From Chelativorans sp. (GTDB lineage Bacteria; Pseudomonadota; Alphaproteobacteria; Rhizobiales; Rhizobiaceae): DNA of 64,000 nucleotides. Below, piece after piece: positions 8,449 through 17,700 of this stretch; within the stretch, counting starts at the first letter, position 1, and the number at the start of each line of letters is the position of its first letter. The position numbers were made by a program, and so were the translations under genes. The notes under the pieces were generated by a model. That model made no database searches and was not told where the DNA came from. It saw nothing but the letters and a program-made list of their open reading frames with translations. The stretch covers positions 1-64,000 of the forward strand of contig NZ_JAPSLH010000022.1 in NCBI RefSeq assembly GCF_031180965.1. The letters are read 5' to 3'.

Positions 8449-10374
8449 TCAGCCGTTCTCCTTCCGAAGCCAGACGAGCATCTCGCCAGGAGCGCGGTTG
8501 TCCCACAGGTGATAGGGGACAAGCACCACCCTGTCCTCTCGCCGCTCCGGCGGGCTTTCACCATAAAGTCCGTCCCCCCAGCCTTCCGCCGTCTCGCGCA
8601 GTGCAGGCACTTCGATGGCCACGGCCCCGGGTATTCCGGACAAGTCTTTATCCCGCGCCCCTTCCAGGCCGTCAGTGAGGACGATCGAGTTCAATCCCGG
8701 CCCGTTATCCGCGGCTTCCGCGCAGTAGACGAGGGGCCCGCGCAGCACCGCCACGCGCCCGGCATCCTGCCGCACGCGGGGATCGGCCCAGACGGCACGG
8801 GCGGCAAGCGGCAGATGAAGCTGCAGCCGGTCGCCATCAGCCCATTGCCGCTCAATGCGCGCATAGCCGCGCTCCGTGACCGCCGAAAGATCGATCGCCT
8901 CGCCATTGACGGTGAGGCTCGCGCCCTTCACCCAGCCGGGGACGCGCAAAGAGAGCGCGAATCGGGCGGGGCTTTCGAGCGAGACACCGATGCCGATCGC
9001 GCCCTTCCACGGGTAGCTTGTCTCCTGGGCAAGCTTTACCTTCGCTCCATTGCCGAGCGTGGCTTCCGCGACGCTCTCGCAATAGAGGTGGACAGCGATC
9101 TCGTCGTCGGCGACGCCATACATATAGGCTCCGATCGAGGCGACCAGCCGGGCAATGTTGGGCGGGCAGCACGGGCAGTGATGCCATTTCCAGCGGTGAT
9201 GCTTCCCCGCACTTTCGAGAGGGTTCTCGTAGAAGAAAGTTCGCCCGTCGAGGGAGAGCCCGGAAAGGGCGCCGTTATAGAGCGCCTGCTCCATGACGTC
9301 GGCATAACGGCGGTCCGGCCCGCGGCCGAGCATGCGGTTCGCCCAGAAGACGAGGCCGACCGAGGCGCAGGTCTCGGCATAGGCGCTTTCATTGGGAAGG
9401 TCGTAGTAGTCGGTGAAGCCCTCGTTGGAAGCGGCCGGGCCGATGCCGCCGGTGACATACATCTGCTTGTCGGTCAGATCGCGCCAGAGCGCCTCCAGCG
9501 CTGTGGTCAGCGTGTCGTCCCTGTACTCCGTGGCGATATCGGCCATGCCCGAATAGAGGTACATGGCGCGGACGGCATGACCCACCACCTTGCGCTGCTC
9601 GCGCACGGGCATGTGCGATTGGTTGTACTCGTAGGTGCCGAAGACGAACTCTTCCGGATCGCGCCCGTCGCGCAGCGCTTCCTCAGTGAAGAAGTGCGGC
9701 TCCCGTCCGCGCTCGTCGATGAAGAATTTTGCCAAGTCCAGATACTTGCGTTCGCCGGTGACGCGCGCGAGCTTCACCAGCGCAAGCTCGATCTCCTCGT
9801 GCCCGCAGTAGCCGGGAAGTCGCCCCGGCCTGCGGCCGAAGACGGCGATCATGTGATCGGCATAGCGGCACATGATGTCGAGCAGCTTGCGCTTGCCTGT
9901 CGCCTGGTAATAGGCGACAGCCGCCTCCATCAGATGGCCCGCGCAGTAGAGCTCGTGCGTGTCGCGCAGATTGGTCCAGCGTCGCCCGGGCTCGATGCGT
10001 TGGAACCAGGAGTTGAGGTAGCCGTCGGGTGCCTGCAGTCTTTCATACATGTCGACGATCTCGTCGACCCGCGCCTCGAGCTTCGGGTTGGGCTTGCGGT
10101 AGAGCGAATAGGCAATGGTCTCAATCGACTTGCCGAGATCGCTGTCCCAGAACATCTGCGTGGAGACCAGTCCGCTATGGCGGGGTATGACGATGCCGGG
10201 GCTTGGCTTCCTCACGTCGATCTGGTCGAGCATGCCCGCCTCCACGCAGCGATCGAGCAGCGTCTCGGCGGTGCTGTCGCAGACCGCTTCCTGCCGGTCG
10301 CCCCAGAAACCTGAGACTTTCACGTTGGGCACTGGAAGTGGCCGGAACTGGCGGCCGCGGCTTGGTTCGGACAT
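8449..10374 (-). CDS. beta-L-arabinofuranosidase, GH127 family (DUF1680)
   Basis: A 641-residue cytoplasmic enzyme without a signal peptide. GH127 hydrolyses terminal beta-L-arabinofuranosides such as beta-1,2-linked arabino-disaccharides of hydroxyproline-rich plant proteins. The N-terminal FRPLPVPNVKVSGFWGDR motif marks the family. The zinc/cysteine centre is intact: E334 and C336 in AYAETCASVG, and C402-C403 in HHCPCCPPNIARL, matching Glu338, Cys340, Cys417 and Cys418 of HypBA1 as I recall that structure. I chose the ATG at 10374 because GGAG lies just ahead of it. An ATG at 10398 overlaps the permease stop (ATGA) and would add eight residues. It is the last gene of the lacI-led operon. 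Confidence 0.9.
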   Translation of the reverse strand: MSEPSRGRQFRPLPVPNVKVSGFWGDRQEAVCDSTAETLLDRCVEAGMLDQIDVRKPSPGIVIPRHSGLVSTQMFWDSDLGKSIETIAYSLYRKPNPKLEARVDEIVDMYERLQAPDGYLNSWFQRIEPGRRWTNLRDTHELYCAGHLMEAAVAYYQATGKRKLLDIMCRYADHMIAVFGRRPGRLPGYCGHEEIELALVKLARVTGERKYLDLAKFFIDERGREPHFFTEEALRDGRDPEEFVFGTYEYNQSHMPVREQRKVVGHAVRAMYLYSGMADIATEYRDDTLTTALEALWRDLTDKQMYVTGGIGPAASNEGFTDYYDLPNESAYAETCASVGLVFWANRMLGRGPDRRYADVMEQALYNGALSGLSLDGRTFFYENPLESAGKHHRWKWHHCPCCPPNIARLVASIGAYMYGVADDEIAVHLYCESVAEATLGNGAKVKLAQETSYPWKGAIGIGVSLESPARFALSLRVPGWVKGASLTVNGEAIDLSAVTERGYARIERQWADGDRLQLHLPLAARAVWADPRVRQDAGRVAVLRGPLVYCAEAADNGPGLNSIVLTDGLEGARDKDLSGIPGAVAIEVPALRETAEGWGDGLYGESPPERREDRVVLVPYHLWDNRAPGEMLVWLRKENG

Positions 10375-10394
10375 GAGAGACTCCGGTTTTTGGA

Positions 10395-11252
10395 TCATTT
10401 CACGGCGCCGGCGGTCAGCCCGCGCATGTAGTAGCGCTGCAGAAGCAGGAAGACGAGAAGGCAAGGGATCGTCATGACCATGACACCCGCCTGCACCGCG
10501 CCCCAGTTGATCGCGCCCAGCCTTCCTGCGCGCACCGCGGTCATCAGGACGGGCAGTGTGTATTTGTTATTGTCCGACAGGAGCACGAGGGCGGCGAGGA
10601 ATTCGTTCCAGGCGTTAAGGAACGCGAAGATCGCGACAGTGACTATGCCCGGCATGACAAGCGGCATCAGGACGGAGGCAAGCAGTCTCAGGTCGGTTGC
10701 GCCGTCGACGCGCGCGGCCTCCTCGATCTCCTTGGGCACGGCGTCGAAGGCGTTGCGCATCATGAAGACCGAGAAGGGAAGCTGCAGCGTTACATAGACG
10801 AGCATCAGCCCCAGGAGCGAGTTGTTGAGGCCGAGCCGCGCCAGGATGATGAAGAGCGGCGTCAGGATCGACTGGAACGGGATCATCAGCGTGGCAATGA
10901 TGAGCACGAAAAACACGTTCTTCAGCGGGAACCGGTAGCGCGAGAAGCCATAGCCCGCGAGTACGCTGACCAGCACCGTCAGCACGACCGTGCCGGCAGA
11001 AACCAGCAGGGAGTTGGCGGTGTGCTGCCAAATTCCGGCGCCGAACGTGTCCAGCGTCCGGTAAGTGTCGAAGCTGATGCCGGTCGTGGGCCATGGCGGC
11101 AGCGGCGGCTCCTTCGCTTCCGGCCCTGGTCGCAGCGAGGCGAGGAATGCCCATACGAAGGGCGCTAGGAAGAAAAAGGCCGCTCCAAGGCCGAAGGCAT
11201 GATAGGCGAGCGGCCCCCAAACGGGCTTCCTGGTGCCAGCTGCTATGGTCAC
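10395..11252 (-). CDS. carbohydrate ABC transporter permease, CUT1 MalG type
   Basis: A 285-residue inner-membrane permease with six helices. The EAA loop reads EEAARVDGATDLRLLASVLMP, which is the CUT1 form. The GTG start overlaps the stop of the upstream permease (GTGA). A longer frame continuing upstream to 11987 is only the shadow of that neighbour. The stop overlaps the first possible start of the GH127 gene, so the importer and the beta-arabinofuranosidase are translated as one unit. Confidence 0.88.
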   Translation of the reverse strand: MTIAAGTRKPVWGPLAYHAFGLGAAFFFLAPFVWAFLASLRPGPEAKEPPLPPWPTTGISFDTYRTLDTFGAGIWQHTANSLLVSAGTVVLTVLVSVLAGYGFSRYRFPLKNVFFVLIIATLMIPFQSILTPLFIILARLGLNNSLLGLMLVYVTLQLPFSVFMMRNAFDAVPKEIEEAARVDGATDLRLLASVLMPLVMPGIVTVAIFAFLNAWNEFLAALVLLSDNNKYTLPVLMTAVRAGRLGAINWGAVQAGVMVMTIPCLLVFLLLQRYYMRGLTAGAVK

Positions 11253-12175
11253 GGTCGGTCCTCCCCGACGCGCAGCAGCTTGAGCTGCACGAGGCTGAAG
11301 GCGACCAGGATGACGAGCAGCACGATCGATAGCGCGGAGCCGTAGCCCAGCCGGAAGGAGACGAAGGACTGGTTGAAGATGTGGTAGACCACCGAGATCA
11401 TTCGGTTCTGGGGGCCCCCGCTGGTCATGATGTAGAACTGGTCGAAGGCGAGGATGGAGCCGGTGACCGAAAGGATGAGCGCGAGCGCGATCGTTCTGCG
11501 CATCAGCGGCAGGGTGATCAGGCGGAACTGCTGCCACCAGGTCGCACCGTCGATCCTTGCCGCTTCGGTGAGCTCTCCGGGGATGCTCTGCAGCCCGGTG
11601 AGCAGGATGATCATGGTGAAGCCAGCGATTTTCCACACCACCATCACGATGATGGTCGCAAATGCCATGTCGAAGTCGGCGAGCAGGTTGAGTTTTCGTT
11701 CGGTCAGCCCGAACGCCCTCAGCGCCGGGCCGAACAAGCCGCTGTCGACGTTGGCGAGCCACACCCACAGCAGCGAGGCTGTCGCGAGCCCCACCACCAC
11801 GGGCAGGAAGAAGACGGTCCGGTAGGCCGAGACGAAGGGCCGTTGCCGCTCCACGAACAGGGCGAGCGGGAAGGCCACGGCAAAGATCGCGATGGTCACC
11901 ACCAACGTGTAGTGTGCGGTGAAGCCGAGCGCAGCCATGAAACGCCGGTCGTTCAGCATACGCGTATAGTTGTCGAGGCCGATCCATTCCGGGGCGCCCA
12001 TCAACGGCCAGTCATGGAGGCTCATCCAAACGGTGAAGAGCACCGGCAAAACGAAGAACATGCACACGAGCAGGACGGCGGGGGCAATGTAGAGCAGTCC
12101 TTTCCATTCGGCGGCGCCCAGGGCGCGGCTTCGGACTTGTGCATGCGATGCGGTCGCGATTGCGGTGTTGGCCAT
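11249..12175 (-). CDS. carbohydrate ABC transporter permease, CUT1 MalF type
   Basis: A 308-residue inner-membrane permease. Helix 1 is at about 28-50 (LYIAPAVLLVCMFFVLPVLF). The EAA loop is TEAARIDGATWWQQFRLITL. The ATG at 12175 is preceded by GGAGAC at a good distance. An ATG at 12190 has no ribosome-binding site. It pairs with the MalG-type subunit downstream. No ATPase gene accompanies this operon, so a shared MsmK/UgpC-like ATPase encoded elsewhere must energise it. Confidence 0.88.
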   Translation of the reverse strand: MANTAIATASHAQVRSRALGAAEWKGLLYIAPAVLLVCMFFVLPVLFTVWMSLHDWPLMGAPEWIGLDNYTRMLNDRRFMAALGFTAHYTLVVTIAIFAVAFPLALFVERQRPFVSAYRTVFFLPVVVGLATASLLWVWLANVDSGLFGPALRAFGLTERKLNLLADFDMAFATIIVMVVWKIAGFTMIILLTGLQSIPGELTEAARIDGATWWQQFRLITLPLMRRTIALALILSVTGSILAFDQFYIMTSGGPQNRMISVVYHIFNQSFVSFRLGYGSALSIVLLVILVAFSLVQLKLLRVGEDRP

Positions 12176-12200
12176 CTGCGGTGTCTCCATGAAGGAGGGA

Positions 12201-12224
12201 TGCGGGGCGGAAGACCGCCCCGCA
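12201..12224 (-). other. GC-rich hairpin between binding-protein and permease genes
   Basis: A perfect 10-bp stem (TGCGGGGCGG / CCGCCCCGCA on the plus strand) with a 4-base loop fills the 58-base gap between the binding-protein stop and the MalF-type start. There is no T tract. It is likely an mRNA 3'-end stabiliser or partial terminator. Confidence 0.6.
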
Positions 12225-12233
12225 GCATTTCCG

Positions 12234-13469
12234 CTAGCGCTCGTCGTCAATGATGGATTGCATTTCCGCTTGGGCGTCGGCGAAGGCGGCGTCCACGTCA
12301 TCACCGTAGATCGCGGCATTGGTGAAGGTCGCCCAGGGCCCGTTGGCGCTGTTGATCAGCTCGTTGAAGAGCAGCGTGTAGGGCGTCTTGGCGACGGCGA
12401 TCGCCTCCACCGCCACCTTCAGGCGCTGATCAAGCCCCTCCAGCACCTCGTCCGCAATGTCGGAGCGGCTGGGCAGACTGCCATTCTGGGCGAGGATCTT
12501 CTGGCCCTCGGGCGAATAGCTGAACTCGATGAACTCCTTCACCGCATTGAGCTTGGTCGTGCCTTTGGTGACCACTATGTTGTCGCCGCCCGCGAAGGAG
12601 GCCTTGCCGCCCTCGATGCCGGGGATGATGGTGACCCCGAAATCGACCTCCGGATGGTCGTTAATCAGAGACCCGATCTGGAACGCGCCCAGGCTCTGAT
12701 GGCCGATCTTGTTGTTGTTGAACGTGAGAAAGTTAACGCCGTTGTCGCTCGCGGCACTTTCCGGCACCAGGTCCTTCTCGACCATCGAGCGATATTTTGC
12801 CACTGCGGCGCGCATTTGGGGCGTGTCGAGGGTGGCGGTCTGCCCATCCTCGGACAGGATGTCCGCCCCAGACGCCCAGACCAGCGGCGCGAAGGTGAAG
12901 ATCATGCACCCGCCGCAGCCGCCGCCGGAGAAGTAGAAGCCGTAGATATCATCGCCCAATGCGCGGATCTTTTCCGCATTTCCCTCCACCTCGTCCCAAT
13001 CGGCGGGCGCCTTTTCGGGATCGAGGCCCGCCTGCTCGTAGAGGCCCTTGTTCCAGGCAAGCAGCGACGTCTCGACGAGCAGTGGCAGGCCGTAGATCCG
13101 GTCTTCATAGGTGCCGAGCTTCACATGCGAGGGTGAAAGGGCATTGAAATAGGGAAGTCCCTTCGCCCAGTCGGTGAGATCCTCGAGCTGCCCCGCAGCT
13201 GCGAAGGCCGGCGTATAGATCAGGTCCAGCGAGAGCGCGTCTGGTGCCTGGCCTCCGGCGATCGCGGTGGCGTATTTCTGTACCATCTCCGCAAAGGGCA
13301 CTTCAGTAACCTCCACCTTGTCCTCGTGACCCGCATTGTAGGCATTCACAAGCTCCGTGAAGGCGGTGCCGATGCCGGTCCGCACCCACATGTTGACGGT
13401 CTCCTGCGCCGAGGCGCCGGAGACCAGGCAGAGCGTCGCAACGCTCGCGGACAGAAGATGTTTGAGCAT
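12234..13469 (-). CDS. carbohydrate ABC transporter substrate-binding protein (SBP_bac_1)
   Basis: A 411-residue periplasmic sugar-binding protein. The signal peptide is residues 1-22 (MLKHLLSASVATLCLVSGASAQ, cleavage after ASA). The mature part shows the extracellular-solute-binding family 1 pattern: VNMWVRTGIG at the start, then AGGQAPDALSLDLIYTPAFAAAGQLEDLTDW. The ATG at 13469 is chosen over upstream in-frame codons because GGGAGGAG lies just before it and the signal peptide starts there. It lies 44 bases downstream of lacI. With GH127 at the end of the operon, a beta-arabinooligosaccharide ligand is plausible. Confidence 0.88.
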   Translation of the reverse strand: MLKHLLSASVATLCLVSGASAQETVNMWVRTGIGTAFTELVNAYNAGHEDKVEVTEVPFAEMVQKYATAIAGGQAPDALSLDLIYTPAFAAAGQLEDLTDWAKGLPYFNALSPSHVKLGTYEDRIYGLPLLVETSLLAWNKGLYEQAGLDPEKAPADWDEVEGNAEKIRALGDDIYGFYFSGGGCGGCMIFTFAPLVWASGADILSEDGQTATLDTPQMRAAVAKYRSMVEKDLVPESAASDNGVNFLTFNNNKIGHQSLGAFQIGSLINDHPEVDFGVTIIPGIEGGKASFAGGDNIVVTKGTTKLNAVKEFIEFSYSPEGQKILAQNGSLPSRSDIADEVLEGLDQRLKVAVEAIAVAKTPYTLLFNELINSANGPWATFTNAAIYGDDVDAAFADAQAEMQSIIDDER

Positions 13470-13513
13470 TTTTACTCCTCCCAAATGGGCCACCACGCCG
13501 GCCCCTGGCGTCA

Positions 13514-14515
13514 CTACGCGCGGGGGCCCGCCCCGCACGATTCCCTTACGATCAGTTCGCATGGCAGCTTCCTGATGCCCCGCTCGACCGGCTTTCCTTC
13601 CGCCAGCGCCAGCACCGTCAGGCCGGCTTCCCGGCCCAGCGTCCTCAAGTTCATGTCGACCGTGGTCAGCGGCGGTCGCGTGACGGAGGCCACGATCTCC
13701 CAATTGTCAAATCCCACGACAGAAACATCCCGCGGGACATCAATCCCCCTTTCCCTGCAGGCATCCACCACGCCGCGGGCGATCTGGTCGTTGCCGCAGA
13801 AGATGCCGTCGGGCATATCGCCGCCCGATGACAGCAGCCGCTCGACGGCCGCGTGGCCCCAGAGCTCCGACCACTCGCCACAGAGCACCTCTCCCCCTTC
13901 CCCGACGAGCTTGCGATAAGCCTGCGCGCGCAGGCGAACGGAGGCGAAATTCTCCGGGCCGGTGACATGGACGATGCGCTTCCGGCCGAGCCGCAACAGC
14001 CATTCCACGGCTTCATGCGCGCCCTGGAAATCATCGGAAACCAGCGTGACACTATCCGCCGGCCCTTCCGTGAAGGCATAGACCACCGGCACAGGCAGGT
14101 TGGAAAGGTCGACAGGCAGGCGCCGGTCGATGCGTTTGCCCGAGGCAATGATACCGTCCACCTGCTTGTCGAGCATGGCGTCCACATGAACGGCGCCCAG
14201 CGCCGGATCGTCCTCGATCGCGCAGAGGAAGACGGAAACCCCGCAGTCGATCAGAGCTTCGGAGATGCCCGCCATCACCGGCAGCGTGAACCGGCCATAG
14301 CTGTCGTTGGTAAGCAAGCCGACCGTGAAGCTGCGGTTGCTCAGGAGCCCGCGGGCCATGGCATTGGGACGGAAACCAAGCTCCGCCGCCACGCGCTTTA
14401 CCCGCTCCCGGGTTTCGGCGGTCATCCGTCCGCTGCCGTTGAGAGCGCGGGAGGCGGTGGCGATGCTTACGCCCGCTGCCGACGCAACGTCGTATATGCG
14501 CGTCCTCCCGGCCAC
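13514..14515 (-). CDS. LacI-family transcriptional regulator
   Basis: A 333-residue repressor-type protein. The helix-turn-helix is at 7-26 (IYDVASAAGVSIATASRALN), with the hinge region around 50-57 (PNAMARGL) and a periplasmic-binding-protein-like sensor domain to the C terminus. The GTG start follows GGGGAGGAG. It is the first gene of the operon that contains the CUT1 transporter and GH127 beta-arabinofuranosidase. Two operator-like repeats lie 22-55 bases upstream of its start, so autoregulation together with the operon is likely. The inducer is presumably L-arabinose or an arabinoside (inference). Confidence 0.9.
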   Translation of the reverse strand: MAGRTRIYDVASAAGVSIATASRALNGSGRMTAETRERVKRVAAELGFRPNAMARGLLSNRSFTVGLLTNDSYGRFTLPVMAGISEALIDCGVSVFLCAIEDDPALGAVHVDAMLDKQVDGIIASGKRIDRRLPVDLSNLPVPVVYAFTEGPADSVTLVSDDFQGAHEAVEWLLRLGRKRIVHVTGPENFASVRLRAQAYRKLVGEGGEVLCGEWSELWGHAAVERLLSSGGDMPDGIFCGNDQIARGVVDACRERGIDVPRDVSVVGFDNWEIVASVTRPPLTTVDMNLRTLGREAGLTVLALAEGKPVERGIRKLPCELIVRESCGAGPRA

Positions 14516-14537
14516 CCGCTCCTCCCCAGCGCATGCG

Positions 14538-14570
14538 CAAAGCTTTTCTCAATATGGGTAAACCTTTTCT
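14538..14570 (-). promoter_or_regulatory. two tandem LacI-type operators upstream of lacI
   Basis: Two sites read on the plus strand: GCAAAGCTTTTC at 14538-14549 and GTAAACCTTTTC at 14559-14570. Both fit the LacI-family half-site pattern around AAAG-CTTT / AAAC-CTTT. Their centres are exactly 21 bp apart, two helical turns, and the surrounding 20 bases agree at 16 positions. They sit just upstream of the GTG start of lacI, probably over the promoter. Confidence 0.55.
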
Positions 14571-14696
14571 CATCTTCGCGGTCGAGTCAAGCCGGGGAGG
14601 CGGCGCCCGCGCCGCTTTTCCAATTACGCGGGTCTCTCGGCGAGACATTCGCTAGCGCAGCGCCCAAGGCGCTGGAGGAGGATGAAAAAGGAACTG

Positions 14697-14718
14697 CGGC
14701 GGCGCCGAAGCGCCGCCG
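14697..14718 (-). terminator. intrinsic terminator of the efflux operon
   Basis: Directly after the stop of the RND pump gene, the minus strand forms a 9-bp stem of CGGCGGCGC with its complement. A TTCG tetraloop closes it, and GCAGTTCCTTTTTC with a T run follows. This is a textbook factor-independent terminator. Confidence 0.75.
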
Positions 14719-14720
14719 TA

Positions 14721-17700
14721 TCAAAGGGTGTGAGGAACCGGAGCGTTGGAGGAATTGCCAGCGCCGCTGGCGTGAACCGGAATTGCACCCTCGCCTGTGT
14801 GCTTCAGGGGCCTGTTGCCTGTGAGCGCACGCAACGCGACATAGAAGACCGGCGTCAGGAAGATGCCGAATGCAGTCACGCCGATCATGCCGGCAAAGAC
14901 GGCGATACCCATGGCCTGGCGCATTTCCGCGCCCGCGCCGGTGGAGAGGACGAGCGGCACCACGCCCATGATGAAGGCCATGGATGTCATCAGGATCGGC
15001 CGCAGCCTGAGTCTGCTTGCTTCGATGGCCGCCTCCTTGGGCGAGAGCCCGGCAAATTCGAGCTCGCGTGCGAATTCGACGATCAGGATCGCGTTCTTCG
15101 CCGACAGCCCGACCAGCACGATCAGGCCAATCTGGGTGAAGATGTTGTTGTCGCCCTGGCTGAGCCAGACGCCGGTGAGCGCCGCCAGAATTCCCATCGG
15201 CACGATCACGATGATGGCGAGCGGCAGTGCCAGGCTCTCATACTGCGCCGCCAGGACCAGGAACACCAGGAGCAGCGCCAGCGGGAAGATGATGATGCCC
15301 GAATTGCCGGCGAGGATCTGCTGATAGGTGAGGTCCGTCCACTCGAAACTGATGCCGGGCGGTAGGGTCTCCGCCGCGATCCGCTCCACGGCCGCCTGCG
15401 CCTGGCCGGAGGAATAGCCCGGCGCCGGCCCGCCATTGATGTCGGACGAGAGGAACCCGTTGTAGCGGATGGCTCGCTCCGGCCCGGCGCTCGGTCGGAT
15501 GTCGAGCAGGACCGAAAGCGGGATCATCTCGCCCGACTGCGACCTGACCTTCAACGCGCCGATATCCTCGGGCCGGGCCCGATAGGGCGCGTCGGCCTGC
15601 ATCCGCACCGAATAGGTGCGGCCGAACTGGTTGAAGTCGTTTACATAGAGCGAGCCCAGATAGATCTGCAGCGTGTCGAACACATCCGTGACCGCTACGC
15701 CCAGCTGATGCGCCTTGGCGCGGTCGATATCGGCATAGAGCTGCGGCACGTTGATCTGATAGCTCGAGAACAGTCCCGCAAGCTCCGGCGCCTGATAGGC
15801 CTGGGCGAGAAACGCCTTGGTGGCTTCGTCGAGAGCTTCGTAGCCTAGGCCGTTGCGGTCCTCGATCTGCAGCTTAAAGCCGCCGATCTGGCCCATTCCC
15901 TGTACAGGCGGCGGCGGGAACATGGCGATGAAGGCGTCCTGGATCCCGGCATATTGCTGATTGAGCTGCATGGCGATCGCGTCGCCGGAAAGTTCCGGGC
16001 TCTTCCGCTCCTCGAACGGCTTCAGCGTCACGAAGACGATGCCCGCATTCGAGCTGTTGGTGAAGCCGTTGATCGAAAGGCCCGGGAAGGATACCGCGGC
16101 CTCGACCCCCGGCTGCTTCAAAGCGATCTCGCCCATGCGGCGGATGACGTCCTCCGTCCTGTCAAGCGTCGCTCCATCGGGCAGCTGCGCGAAGCCGACG
16201 AGATACTGTTTGTCCTGCCCCGGCACGAAACCGCCGGGAACGGCCTTGAACATGCCGAACGTCGCCGCAACCAGCACGATATAAAGCCCCATGACCAGCG
16301 CCTTGCGCGACAGAATGCGCCTGACGCCGCCGCTATAGGCGTTCGAACTGGCGCCGAACACGCGGTTGAAGCCGCGGAAGAACCAGCCGAACAGCGCGTC
16401 CATGGTCCGGGTGAGCCAGTCCTTTGGCGCATCATGACCACGCAGAAGCAGCGCGGCCAGCGCCGGCGACAGCGTTAGCGAGTTGAATGCGGAGATCACG
16501 GTCGAAATGGCGATCGTGAGCGCGAACTGACGATAGAACTGTCCGGTCAGGCCCGAGATGAAGGCGAGCGGAACGAACACAGCCACCAGGACCAGAGCAA
16601 TGGCAATGATCGGGCCCGAGACCTCACGCATCGCCCGATAGGTAGCATCGCGCGGCGAGAGGCCCTCCTCGATGTTGCGCTCCACATTTTCCACCACGAC
16701 GATCGCGTCGTCGACGACGATGCCGATGGCGAGCACCAGGCCGAACAGGCTGAGTGCGTTGATGGAAAAGCCGAAGACATACATCACCGCGAAAGTGCCG
16801 ATGATGGAGACGGGCACAGCCACCAGCGGGATGATCGAGGCGCGCCAGGTCTGCAGGAAGACGATGACGACGAGCACGACCAGTGCGATCGCCTCGAGCA
16901 GCGTGTGCACCACGGCGTCGATCGAAGCACGGACGAATTCGGTCGTATCGTAGACGATCTGGTACTCCACGCCCTCCGGCATGGTCTGCTGCAGTTCGCC
17001 CATCACCCTCTTGACGTTGTCGGAGATTTCGATCGCGTTGGAATTGGGTGCCTGGAGCACGCCGATTGCGATGGCGGACTTGTTGTTGAGGAGCGAGCGC
17101 AGCGCGTATTCGGCGGCGCCTAGCTCGACGCGGGCAATGTCTTGCAGGCGCGTGATCTCGCCATTCTCGCCCGTCTTCACGATGATATTGCGGAAATCCT
17201 CGACAGTCCGCAGCCGTCCCTGCGCATTCACCGAAAGCTGCAGGTCCACCCCGGGGACCGTTGGCGAGGCACCAATGATGCCGGCCGCCGCCTGGATGTT
17301 CTGCCCGCGGACGGCTTGGACCACGTCGCTCGCCGAAAGGCCGCGCTCCGCCACCTTCTGCGGATCGAGCCAGATGCGCATGGAGTAGTCGCCCGAGCCG
17401 AAGACCTGCACCTGACCGACGCCTTCGACGCGCGCCAGCCGGTCCTTGACGTTGAGCACCGCGTAGTTGCGCAGATAGGTGATGTCGTAGCGGTCATTCG
17501 GGGACAGAAGGTGCACGACCATCATCAGGTCGGGCGAGCTCTTCACCGTCGTCACGCCGAGGCGCCGCACCTCCTCGGGCAGGCGCGGCTCGGCCTGGCT
17601 CACGCGGTTTTGCACCAGCTGCTGCGCCTTGTCCGGGTCGGTGCCGAGCTTGAAGGTGACGGTCAGCGTCATCACACCGTCGGTGGTACCCTGGCTCGAC

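Noticed and set aside
8422-10314. An open frame of about 630 codons on the plus strand opposite the GH127 gene
   Set aside because: It is the antisense shadow of a highly GC-rich gene with intact GH127 active-site motifs; the translated product shows no family pattern and there is no suitable ribosome-binding site.
11253-11987. The upstream extension of the MalG-type permease frame, which would give 530 residues
   Set aside because: It overlaps the MalF-type gene in another frame; the GTG at 11252 in the GTGA overlap gives the normal size.
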